Source: Opitutaceae bacterium (lineage in GTDB: Bacteria; Verrucomicrobiota; Verrucomicrobiia; Opitutales; Opitutaceae). From it: a stretch of 34,554 nucleotides of DNA. Shown here piece by piece: positions 1 through 6,891 of the stretch (positions within the stretch are counted from its first letter, which is position 1; the number at the start of each line of letters is the position of its first letter). Location of the stretch: NCBI GenBank assembly GCA_016795565.1, contig JAEUGW010000055.1, forward strand, positions 1 through 34,554, written 5' to 3'. Below the pieces are notes generated by a model that was not told the DNA's origin, did no database searches, and worked only from the letters and a program-made list of their open reading frames with translations. The translations under genes and the position numbers were made by a program.

Positions 1-84
1 CAACCGCTCCTGCTCGAGCAGCCTTATTCACCCGCCGCTCGCCGAGGCTTCCAGGCCAAGCTGACCTGCATCAACTGGCACTGA
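1..84 (+). CDS. Possible 3' end of a gene cut by the window edge
   Basis: Frame 1 is open from the left edge to a TGA at 82-84, giving 27 codons that end in KLTCINWH. Third positions are mostly G or C, as in the real genes of this window, while the other two plus frames look less gene-like. I do not recognise the tail. The last bases of the frame belong to a 13-bp direct repeat, CTGACCTGCATCA, at 61-73 and again at 101-113. The short length makes this weak; it could be chance. Confidence 0.3.
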   Translation, partial: QPLLLEQPYSPAARRGFQAKLTCINWH

Positions 85-166
85 TTTTTTCCAACATTTC
101 CTGACCTGCATCATGTGACACTTGCCCTATAATACGTTACACATTTCGCGGAGGCGGGGGCGGAGT

Positions 167-187
167 TTGTAACCCAATAGGTTACAA
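167..187. repeat. Short perfect inverted repeat, TTGTAACC-N5-GGTTACAA
   Basis: An 8-bp perfect stem (167-174 and 180-187) around the 5-nt loop CAATA. It lies beyond the 3' end of the thioredoxin gene, outside the REPIN at 253-321. It could be an operator or a weak hairpin; no gene starts nearby to the right. Confidence 0.5.
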
Positions 188-252
188 GTGGCGGGGGTGC
201 GGGCGGGTTTAGCACCTACCCGAATAACCTATTCCCGACAGCTTGGTTTTCT

Positions 253-321
253 GTAGCGGCGGTCTGTGACCGCCGTCGAGCGTGGTGGGGTGATCGTTCG
301 GCGGCCATAGACCGCCGCTAC
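253..321. repeat. REPIN-like element, family A, copy 1
   Basis: The element begins GTAG and ends CTAC. Its outer 14 bp (252-265 and 309-322) are perfect inverted repeats. Inside are two hairpins with GGCGGTC/GACCGCC arms: the left one is 258-274 with loop TGT, and the right one has one mismatch. The block 241-312 matches 34483-34554 at 69 of 72 positions by eye. An outer inverted repeat, CCTACCCGAATAA at 215-227 against TTGTTCGGATAGG at 333-345 (11 of 13 paired), suggests it sits inside a larger composite. It lies just past the stop of the thioredoxin gene and could also act as a transcript end. Confidence 0.8.
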
Positions 322-348
322 AGGACAGGCCATTGTTCGGATAGGCTC

Positions 349-1407
349 TTACTCCAGCAGTTTCTTCAGCGCGGCTTCGAGCTTGTCGCCGTGGGTCTCG
401 GTGGTGACGAGGCGGCCGTCGCGGCCGAGGAGGAACGTGGCGGGGATGGAGCGGATGTTGTATTTCAGGCCGACCGGATTCTTGCCGGGGCCTTCGTAGA
501 ACCAGTGCGGCCAGTTCAGCTTTTCGTCGGCGATGAACTTGAGGAGCTTGGCCTTGTCGCCGGGGCGGTCGAAGGCGAGGCCGATCACGGCGAAGCCCTT
601 GTCGCCCCACTTCGCGAGCGCGGCCTTCACGTAGGGCAGCTCCTTGATGCAGGGCACGCACCAGGTCGCCCAGCAGTCGAGGAGCACGACCTTGCCGCGG
701 TAATCGGCGAGATCCACCCGGGTGCCGTCCGTCGCCGTGAAGGTGAGCTCCATCGGGGTTGTCCGGAGCTGGTGGATCGCGAGCTGGCCGCGGCCATACT
801 TGGCGAGGTCCTCGCTGTCGCTGGCGGCGAGTTTCGCGAGGTGGGCGCCCACGGCGTCGGGCTGCTGTTGCTCGAGCCAGCGCACATATTCCTGCTCGAG
901 AAAGGTGCGGTAGGCCGAGGCCGGGACGCGAGCGGCGATGAGCTCGATGCGCTGGCGCAGGGCACCGAGGTCGGCGCGGCCGGTGGCGTCAACCTGGATC
1001 GCGATGTCGTTCTTCGCCCCGACCCACTGGAGGCCAGCCCAAACGTTGTCGGGCCAGGTCTTTTGCCGGAGCACGTCGGCGACGGCGCGGCGCAGGTGCT
1101 CCTGCCAGGCGGGTTTCTGGGCGGCGGAACGCGGGTCGTCGCCCATCCAGCCGCCGAAGCTGGAGAGGTTGAACAGGATGCCGCCCACGCGGCGCTCCTC
1201 GGGGAATTTCTCGAAAAACTCGAAGGCCTTGCCGGTCACGAGGTCGAAGTTCACGTTGGTGCGGCCGTCGCCGCGGTCCCCCATGCCGCGGGCATGCTCG
1301 GACCAGATGGCGGTGGCGACGGGATCGAGCACAGGCTTGGCGTCCTGGGCGAACAGCGGGCTGCCGCCGAGAGCGAGCAGGATGACTAGGGTGGTGCGGG
1401 AGAACAT
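349..1407 (-). CDS. Exported TlpA-like thioredoxin-fold protein
   Basis: A 352-residue protein. Residues 1-20 look like a signal peptide (hydrophobic stretch, then FAQD). Residues 21-215 are an alpha-rich region I do not recognise. Residues 216-352 form a TlpA/ResA-type thioredoxin domain with active site C250-V-P-C253 in a WATWC context and a cis-proline in the SIP motif at 322. Family members reduce or exchange disulfides outside the cytoplasm, often in cytochrome maturation; the substrate here is unknown. I chose the ATG at 1407 because it precedes the signal peptide. The frame stays open further upstream, but that part reads back through the receptor terminator and coding region. It lies 50 nt downstream of the TonB receptor with a hairpin-plus-T-tract in the gap, so it is either read through or independently transcribed. 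Confidence 0.88.
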   Translation of the reverse strand: MFSRTTLVILLALGGSPLFAQDAKPVLDPVATAIWSEHARGMGDRGDGRTNVNFDLVTGKAFEFFEKFPEERRVGGILFNLSSFGGWMGDDPRSAAQKPAWQEHLRRAVADVLRQKTWPDNVWAGLQWVGAKNDIAIQVDATGRADLGALRQRIELIAARVPASAYRTFLEQEYVRWLEQQQPDAVGAHLAKLAASDSEDLAKYGRGQLAIHQLRTTPMELTFTATDGTRVDLADYRGKVVLLDCWATWCVPCIKELPYVKAALAKWGDKGFAVIGLAFDRPGDKAKLLKFIADEKLNWPHWFYEGPGKNPVGLKYNIRSIPATFLLGRDGRLVTTETHGDKLEAALKKLLE

Positions 1408-1421
1408 GGGGGAAAAAGGGC

Positions 1422-1448
1422 GGGGGCGGCTGGATCGCAGCCGCCCCC
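1422..1448 (-). terminator. Rho-independent terminator after the TonB receptor
   Basis: A perfect 10-bp G+C stem (1422-1431 and 1439-1448) with a 7-nt loop. On the minus strand it is followed by CCC and five T residues. It begins 10 nt past the receptor stop. The T-tract ends 5 nt before the ATG of the thioredoxin gene, so it sits exactly where it could limit read-through into that gene. Confidence 0.85.
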
Positions 1449-1457
1449 GGGGATGAA

Positions 1458-4400
1458 TCACAGGCTCTTCTTCACGGCCAGCGTGACGTAGCGCTGGCGG
1501 GGATCCTCGAACCGGCTGTAGGGGCTGTAAACGTCGGTGCGGAAGGCGGGCTCCTTGTTGAAGACGTTGCGCACGCTCAGCGTCCACTTGGTGGAGTCGA
1601 GCCAGCGCTGCCAGCCGGCCTTGCCGCGGCCGGCGGGGATGTCGTAGGAGAGCTGCAGGTCCCACAGCGTGGCCGAGGGGATCCGGGCGCCGTCGAGGCC
1701 CGTGGCGGTCGGGAAGACCACGGTGGGGGTCGTCGTCGAGGTGCTGTAGGAATCGATGTAGGTGGCGGTGACGCCGCCGGTCCAGCGGCCGTGCTCGACG
1801 AACACGGAGCCGTTGCCGCGCCACTTGAGCGGGCTGCTGGCGGTGGTGCCGGTGGTGCCGGCGCGCTCGACGATGGGGTTGACCGGCAGGATCTGGTCGC
1901 GGAACGAGTCGGTCCAGGTCACGGCGGCGAGCGCCGTGAGCTTGGTGCCGGCGGCGATCTCGTGCGTGTAACGGACCTTGGTGTCGATGCCCGTGGTCTT
2001 GGTGAAGCCGACGTTGACCGGCCGGTAGTCAATGGAGAGCACCTGGCCGAGCCAGCCGTTGGCGAGGTCGGTGGGCGTGGGCGCCGCGCGGGTGACGCGG
2101 CCGGGGTAGGACTCCGGCGAGGCGAGGATCACCGAGGGGCCGGCCGGGGAGAGGATGGCGTCGATCTTTTCGATGTTCCAGAAATCGACGGTGAGCGTCA
2201 GGCCGGGCAGGACGCGCGGGGTGAAGATGACGCCGTAGTTCCATGAGGTCGAGAGCTCGGGCTTGAGGTTGGGATTGCCGCCGGAGATCTCCTCGTGGAC
2301 GTAGTTGTAGAGCAGGTTGCCGCGCGCCGGATCGGTGAACGGGGTGATGGCCGCGGGGTTGACGCGCGGGCTCTCGTAGGTGGACTGGTCGGGCGGGAAG
2401 AAGCCCTCGGCATACGACACGCGGAAGGCGACGTCCTTGACCGGGGCGACGCGCAGCGCGACGGCGGGGCTGGTGGCGGCGGTGGAATCGTCGGTGTTTT
2501 CCCAGCGGATGGCGGCGTTGAGCTCGGCGGACTCGATCGGAAGCGGACGCCACGACTTGCCCACGAGCGGGATGACCGTCTCCAGGAAGGCCGACTCGGT
2601 GCGGCGGCTCTGGTTGGCGGTGCTGTCGCTCGGCCCGATGATGCCGGTGGGGATGGCGGCGCGGATGGCCTCGCTCACGCGCACGGTGGAGTTCGTGCGA
2701 TACTTGCTCCAGATGACCTCGGCGCCGGGGGAGACGACGAGCGGGCCGGCCGGAAGGTCGAACACCTCGCCGACGGCGCGCAGGTTCACCTGGGAGAGGC
2801 CGTTGTAGTAGGTGTAGCCGCGGCGGTATTCGAGATAGTCGGCCATCACGTCGCCGCGCGGGTAAACGGTGTGGTCGGCGAGCGGGTTGTAGAGCGCGCG
2901 GCGCTGGGCCTGGGTCAGGGTGCCGACGGCGGTGCTGGTCACGAAGGTGTTGAGGTTCTGGTTGGTGTTGATGCCGGTGGAGTGGCTGCGGCCGTATTCG
3001 CCGGTGCCGTCGAGCGACCATTCCCACCTCTCGTTGAACCGGCCCTTGAAGCCGAGCAGCGCCCGCGCGCCCTGGCGCTCCTGGAAGAGCGACGGATCGG
3101 GCAGGTCCACCGGATCATAGTAAACGACCACCGGGACGCCGACGAAGCCGGGCGTGACGTTGGTGCGGAAGGGATTCAGCGGATCCGTCGCCGACAGGCT
3201 CATGCTCGAGAGGAACATCGGGAAGGTGATCTCCGAGCGGAAGTAGGTGACGCCGGCCTCGGCATACATGGAGAGCTTGTCCTTCACGAACTCGTGCTCG
3301 AGCTGCGAGGTGAACGCATAGCGGTCCTCCGGGCGGTAGATGATGGAGCGCTTGTAGCGCTCGCCGAGGTTGGCCTGGCCGGCGCCGGCCACGAACGAGG
3401 CCGGCGTGAGCGCGGAGCCGTCCTGGTTGGCGGGGATCGCGGCGTAGCGGGCGCCGGTCACGCCCGGGATGGGCAGGGTGCCGGTGGCGGAGTTGAGCAG
3501 GATGGTGCCGGGCATGCCGTTGAAGGCCTGGAGAATGTATTGCTCGAAGGCGGAGCGGCCGCTGACGAGGGCCGTGGTGTTGGCCGGGTAGCGCGCGAGG
3601 AGGTTGTCGAGATAGGGGCGGTCGCTGTTGTAGAGCGGGCCGCTGTGCTGGTAATCGACGGTGAAGGAGAACCGGGTCCGGCCGCCGTTGAAGGTGCGGC
3701 CCTCGAAATAGGTCAGCTGGTAGCGCTCCGCGCCGCCATCGGTGCTGATGCCGCCGCTGACGGTGAGGTCGCGGCCGGTGTAGTCGCGGCGGAGGATGAT
3801 GTTGATGGCGCCGCCGATGGCCCCGCCGCCGTAGATGGCGGAGGCGGAGGACGGCAGGATCTCGATGCGGTCAATGGCGGCGACCGGGATGCGGTTGAGG
3901 TCGGGGCCGGCGGTGAGGTTGCCGCGCTGGAGGCGGCGGCCGTTGACGAGGATCGTGGTCTGCAGGGAGGAGAAGCCGCGGAGCTTCACCTCGGAGTTCT
4001 GGTAGGTCGCGCCGCCGGCGAAGGCGGGGTTCATCGCCGAGCCTTGCAGCGACTGGCTGCCGTAGTCGCTCGTCTGGGTGACCACGCGGAAGAGTTCCTC
4101 CAGCGAGGTGACGCCGAGGCGCTCGATGTCCACGCGGTTGATGACGTCGTAGGCCAGCGCGCCGGCCTCGTCGGTGCGGACGATGGTCTGGTTGGCCAGG
4201 CCGTTGATGCGGGTGCCGACCACCTCGTATTTTTCCAGTTCGATGGCGCCGTTGCTAGTCCTGGCCGGCTTTTCCGGGCGGGCGCTTGACTCCATCTGCG
4301 CCGCCCCCTGGTCGTTTGGGCCGGCGTCCCTCCGCACGGCGAGCGCACCGGTGCGCTCATCCTGCACGGCGACGAGGCCGGTGCGGGTCAGCATGGCATC

Positions 4401-4655
4401 GAGGGCCTCGCGGGCGGCATACTCGCCCTTGACCGCCTGGGTCTGCACGCCGCGCACCTGGTCAACCGGGTAAACGATCTGCACGCCCGACTGTTGCGTG
4501 TAGGCCTTCAGGGTCTGCGCGGCGTCGCCCGCAGCGAGGTCGAAGGATTTCTTGGCCGCATCAGCGGAGGCGGACAGTGCGCACAGCGACAACGCAAAAA
4601 CGCCTGCGGCCAGCGCGCGCAGGCGGGAGAGGAGCGAAGGGAGGGAGTGGATCAT
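1458..4655 (-). CDS. TonB-dependent outer-membrane receptor with STN signalling domain
   Basis: A 1065-residue protein. Residues 1-33 form a signal peptide. Residues about 37-108 are an STN domain (FDLAAGDAAQTLKAY, then a repeat-like half), the module by which transducer receptors contact FecR-type anti-sigma regulators. A linker leads to LEKYEVVGTR, then a plug domain (about 155-295) with VKLRGF, TILVNGRRLQRG and SASAIYGGGAIGGAINI, then a long beta-barrel. It takes up a ligand across the outer membrane using TonB energy; the ligand cannot be read from sequence. FecR and ECF sigma genes lie just upstream on the same strand, separated by a 403-nt gap that holds repeats, so the receptor probably has its own sigma-dependent promoter. 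The C terminus ends VKKSL rather than in the usual aromatic residue of barrel proteins. The ATG at 4655 gives a good signal peptide. Confidence 0.93.
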   Translation of the reverse strand: MIHSLPSLLSRLRALAAGVFALSLCALSASADAAKKSFDLAAGDAAQTLKAYTQQSGVQIVYPVDQVRGVQTQAVKGEYAAREALDAMLTRTGLVAVQDERTGALAVRRDAGPNDQGAAQMESSARPEKPARTSNGAIELEKYEVVGTRINGLANQTIVRTDEAGALAYDVINRVDIERLGVTSLEELFRVVTQTSDYGSQSLQGSAMNPAFAGGATYQNSEVKLRGFSSLQTTILVNGRRLQRGNLTAGPDLNRIPVAAIDRIEILPSSASAIYGGGAIGGAINIILRRDYTGRDLTVSGGISTDGGAERYQLTYFEGRTFNGGRTRFSFTVDYQHSGPLYNSDRPYLDNLLARYPANTTALVSGRSAFEQYILQAFNGMPGTILLNSATGTLPIPGVTGARYAAIPANQDGSALTPASFVAGAGQANLGERYKRSIIYRPEDRYAFTSQLEHEFVKDKLSMYAEAGVTYFRSEITFPMFLSSMSLSATDPLNPFRTNVTPGFVGVPVVVYYDPVDLPDPSLFQERQGARALLGFKGRFNERWEWSLDGTGEYGRSHSTGINTNQNLNTFVTSTAVGTLTQAQRRALYNPLADHTVYPRGDVMADYLEYRRGYTYYNGLSQVNLRAVGEVFDLPAGPLVVSPGAEVIWSKYRTNSTVRVSEAIRAAIPTGIIGPSDSTANQSRRTESAFLETVIPLVGKSWRPLPIESAELNAAIRWENTDDSTAATSPAVALRVAPVKDVAFRVSYAEGFFPPDQSTYESPRVNPAAITPFTDPARGNLLYNYVHEEISGGNPNLKPELSTSWNYGVIFTPRVLPGLTLTVDFWNIEKIDAILSPAGPSVILASPESYPGRVTRAAPTPTDLANGWLGQVLSIDYRPVNVGFTKTTGIDTKVRYTHEIAAGTKLTALAAVTWTDSFRDQILPVNPIVERAGTTGTTASSPLKWRGNGSVFVEHGRWTGGVTATYIDSYSTSTTTPTVVFPTATGLDGARIPSATLWDLQLSYDIPAGRGKAGWQRWLDSTKWTLSVRNVFNKEPAFRTDVYSPYSRFEDPRQRYVTLAVKKSL

Positions 4656-4795
4656 GTTTGGCGGAAGGTGTGACGTGCAGACGAACGAACCGGGCTTTTC
4701 CAGTAGCCGGATGGAGGGAAAAATCCGGGGCGAAACAGCCGTATGACACCAAATGCCCGTAGCTTTTATACCATTCAGCTTGGTTTGGCTCTTTT

Positions 4796-4823
4796 GTAGG
4801 GGCGGACCTTGTGTCCGCCCTAC
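4796..4823. repeat. Single-hairpin GTAG...CTAC element, family D
   Basis: GTAG, then GGGCGGAC, a short loop, GTCCGCCC and TAC. The ends are perfect inverted repeats. It is preceded by CAGCTTGGTTT (4776-4786), the same leader found in front of family A copy 1 (239-249). It resembles half of a REPIN. Confidence 0.75.
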
Positions 4824-4859
4824 AGTGCCAATTCACGACGTAACTGGCTTTAGCCCTTT

Positions 4860-4981
4860 GTCATCGCGAGGCCCGCAAAGCGCGCCGTGGCGATCCAGCC
4901 CCACGACAGGCTCGGGGCCTTGAACTTGTCGGAACGGCTGGATTGCTTCGTCTCCCGCGGCTGCGGGATCCTCGCAATGAC
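4860..4981. repeat. 122-bp palindromic element with GTCAT...ATGAC ends
   Basis: The ends GTCATCGCGAGG and CCTCGCAATGAC pair at 11 of 12 positions. An inner pair, GCGATCCAGCC against GGCTGGATTGC, matches at 10 of 11. A small hairpin, CCCGCGGCTGCGGG, lies in the right half. The structure resembles the TCATTGCGAGG-type dispersed repeats I know from other bacteria; no search was run. Confidence 0.75.
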
Positions 4982-5058
4982 CGTTCAAAAGCTAAGGGAT
5001 GCTGGTAGACACATTCACCGCCCGCCGACCGTCGCGAAGGGCCGGCCCGGGCCGCGCT

Positions 5059-6087
5059 TCACGGCGCCTGCCGCAGGATAATCGAGTTGCCGTGACGGAA
5101 GGCGCGCACGTTGAAGCCGGATTCGAGCAACCGCACAAAGCCCTCGACGTTGTCCGCCCGCAAATTGCCGCCGACCACGATGGCGGCGGTGCGCGCGTCA
5201 TTCACCGTGAGTTGCTGGCGGTTGTAGCGGTTGAACTCGGCGGCGACATCCCCGAGCGGCATCTCCACGAATTCCAGGCGCAGGCCCTGCCACGCCAGGG
5301 CGCGCTCGACCTCGGCGGGGGTGACGTCCTGCACGGCGGGCGCGGCGGCCTCCGTCAGGCTGACCACGGCCCGCTGGCCGGCGGTGAGGTAGGTGGGGCT
5401 GGCGTTGACCGGCGGCGCGGGCTCCCCCGGCAGGGCTCCGGCCGGGTCGATCACCTGCACCTTGCCCTCGGTCACGAGCACGGAGACCTCGGCGGTGGCG
5501 AGCGCGACGCTAAAGGCCGTGCCGACGGCGCGCACCGACACCTTGCCGGTGTCGACGAAGAAGGGGCGGGCCGCGTTGTGCGCCACGGTGAAGTGCGCCT
5601 CGCCCCGCACCAGTTGCACCCGGCGCTCGGTCGGCGTGAAATGCACGGCGACCTGCGCCCCGGTGTTCAGATCGACCAGGGAGCCGTCATCCAGGGCCAG
5701 GCGCTCGGGCCCGGGGTGCACGATGGCGGCGCGGCGCGGCGCGGCGGAACCGGTCCGGGCGGGGAGCCAGAGATAGAAGGCCAGGCCGAGCGCGGCCGCG
5801 GCGGTCAGCGCCGGGGCCAGCCAGTAGAATCGGGAGGGGCTCCGGCGGGGCTGGAGCAGGTCGGGGTTGGGGATGGCGCTGTGTGCCGGGCGCCACTGCT
5901 CCAGCTTGTTCAAGGCGGACCAGGTGCGCTCCAGCTGCACGATGGCCCGTCCGTGAAGGGGGCTCCGGTAAAGCCACTCAAGATAGGCGTCCTGTTCGGC
6001 CGCCGCCAGGCCACGGTCGCGCCGCGCCAGCCAGGAGGCCGCGGCCTCCTGGATTTGCTCGGAAATGATGTCAGCGGAGAAGGACAT
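5059..6087 (-). CDS. FecR-type anti-sigma / sigma regulator
   Basis: A 342-residue inner-membrane protein. Residues 1-70 form a cytoplasmic DUF4880-like region (AAASWLARRDRGL, ending in LNKLEQW) that should bind the sigma factor. Residues about 87-109 are a single transmembrane segment. Residues about 115-230 are the FecR domain (LALDDGSLVDLNTGAQVAVHF, then VRAVGTAFSV and VTEGKVQV). The C-terminal DUF4974-like region (about 272-340) has EMPLGDVAAEFNRYN and is homologous in fold to STN domains. In the family, this protein passes the signal from a ligand-loaded receptor to an ECF sigma factor. The ATG at 6087 is 7 nt past the sigma stop, so the two genes are co-transcribed. A TTG seven codons earlier would overlap the sigma gene and is less likely. 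Confidence 0.92.
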   Translation of the reverse strand: MSFSADIISEQIQEAAASWLARRDRGLAAAEQDAYLEWLYRSPLHGRAIVQLERTWSALNKLEQWRPAHSAIPNPDLLQPRRSPSRFYWLAPALTAAAALGLAFYLWLPARTGSAAPRRAAIVHPGPERLALDDGSLVDLNTGAQVAVHFTPTERRVQLVRGEAHFTVAHNAARPFFVDTGKVSVRAVGTAFSVALATAEVSVLVTEGKVQVIDPAGALPGEPAPPVNASPTYLTAGQRAVVSLTEAAAPAVQDVTPAEVERALAWQGLRLEFVEMPLGDVAAEFNRYNRQQLTVNDARTAAIVVGGNLRADNVEGFVRLLESGFNVRAFRHGNSIILRQAP

Positions 6088-6094
6088 GGGGGGC

Positions 6095-6622
6095 TCAGGG
6101 CAGGCCAAACCGGGCGAGGAACACGGCGCATTTGCGCATGCCGGCGGCGATCTGCGCCTCGACGGTGTGCTCGGCGATGCCGAGCCGGGCGGCGATCTCC
6201 TTTTGGGGCAGCCCGTAGATCTTCCGCAAGGTGAGCACCTGGCGGCAGCGATCGGGCAGTGACTGGATGGCTTTGGTCAAAATCTCGAGTTCCTGGTTGT
6301 GCGCCGCGGCTTCCGCCGCGGTCGGCATATCCGCATAGACGGGCAGGTCGGCCATTTCCGTTACAGGCTCGAAGGTGACAATCTGGCGACGGCGCATCTC
6401 ATCGAGGGCCAGGTTGCGGCCGGTGGCGAAAAGGAGGGCCCGGGGCGACTGCACCGCCCCGCTCTCGTGCGCCTGCCAGACCCGCGCCAAGGCCTCCTGG
6501 GCGAGGTTGTCCGGATCCGTGAGCGCCGGGAACCGGCCGCGCAGCCATGCGCGCAATTCGGCGGCATGGGGCTGCACTTCCTCGGCATACCATCGGGCGG
6601 AGTCTGGGTTCTCGGGGGACAC
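6095..6622 (-). CDS. ECF sigma factor, FecI-like
   Basis: 175 residues from the GTG chosen here. Region 2 covers residues about 16-80 (LTDPDNLAQEALARVW, then LLFATGRNLALDEMRRR). A short linker leads to region 4 at about 113-168 (SLPDRCRQVLTLRKIYGLPQKE and the helix-turn-helix through EHTVEAQI). This matches FecI-type ECF factors in order and length. It should direct RNA polymerase to the receptor promoter once released by FecR. The start is uncertain: an in-frame ATG at 6796 would add 58 residues of low-complexity, non-sigma sequence, and no start has a good ribosome-binding site. It is divergent from dsbD. Confidence 0.88.
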   Translation of the reverse strand: MSPENPDSARWYAEEVQPHAAELRAWLRGRFPALTDPDNLAQEALARVWQAHESGAVQSPRALLFATGRNLALDEMRRRQIVTFEPVTEMADLPVYADMPTAAEAAAHNQELEILTKAIQSLPDRCRQVLTLRKIYGLPQKEIAARLGIAEHTVEAQIAAGMRKCAVFLARFGLP

Positions 6623-6891
6623 AGCGGGCGGCGGCCGGGCGGCCACGGGTCCGCTTTTTCTGCGCCCCCCGGCCGTGAGTCGAGCGGATTTCCGGCCTCC
6701 GGTGCGGTCGAGCGGGATTATTTTCCGGGCGCTAACGGAAATCGCGGGCTGGCTCGTCTGAGGGGATTCGGCCGCCCCGTAGGCCCATCGGACCATGGCC
6801 GGAGCCTTGAGTTTCCCGGCCGGCCGGGACAGCTTGGGCGGCTGCACGCCGCATTTGAAATAATCCGTCCCCCGCTTACCCTCCCTGCCAG

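Larger units (their letters stand above)
4656..5058. other. Intergenic region between fecR-like gene and TonB receptor
   Basis: About 400 nt with no convincing gene. It holds two palindromic repeats (4796-4823 and 4860-4981), listed separately. The rest (4656-4795) must hold the receptor promoter, but ECF promoters are specific to each sigma factor and I could not identify one. Confidence 0.7.

Noticed and set aside
1..84. Left-edge frame as the tail of a RAYT or IS transposase
   Set aside because: It would fit the repeat story, but 27 residues without a recognisable motif cannot support it.
128..133. Perfect TATAAT box
   Set aside because: No -35 box at 16-18 nt upstream and no plus-strand gene follows; the genes to the right are on the minus strand.
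209..661. Open frame crossing the family A repeat and the thioredoxin gene end
   Set aside because: It is a shifted frame of the thioredoxin gene extended through the repeat; composition is Arg/Pro-rich.
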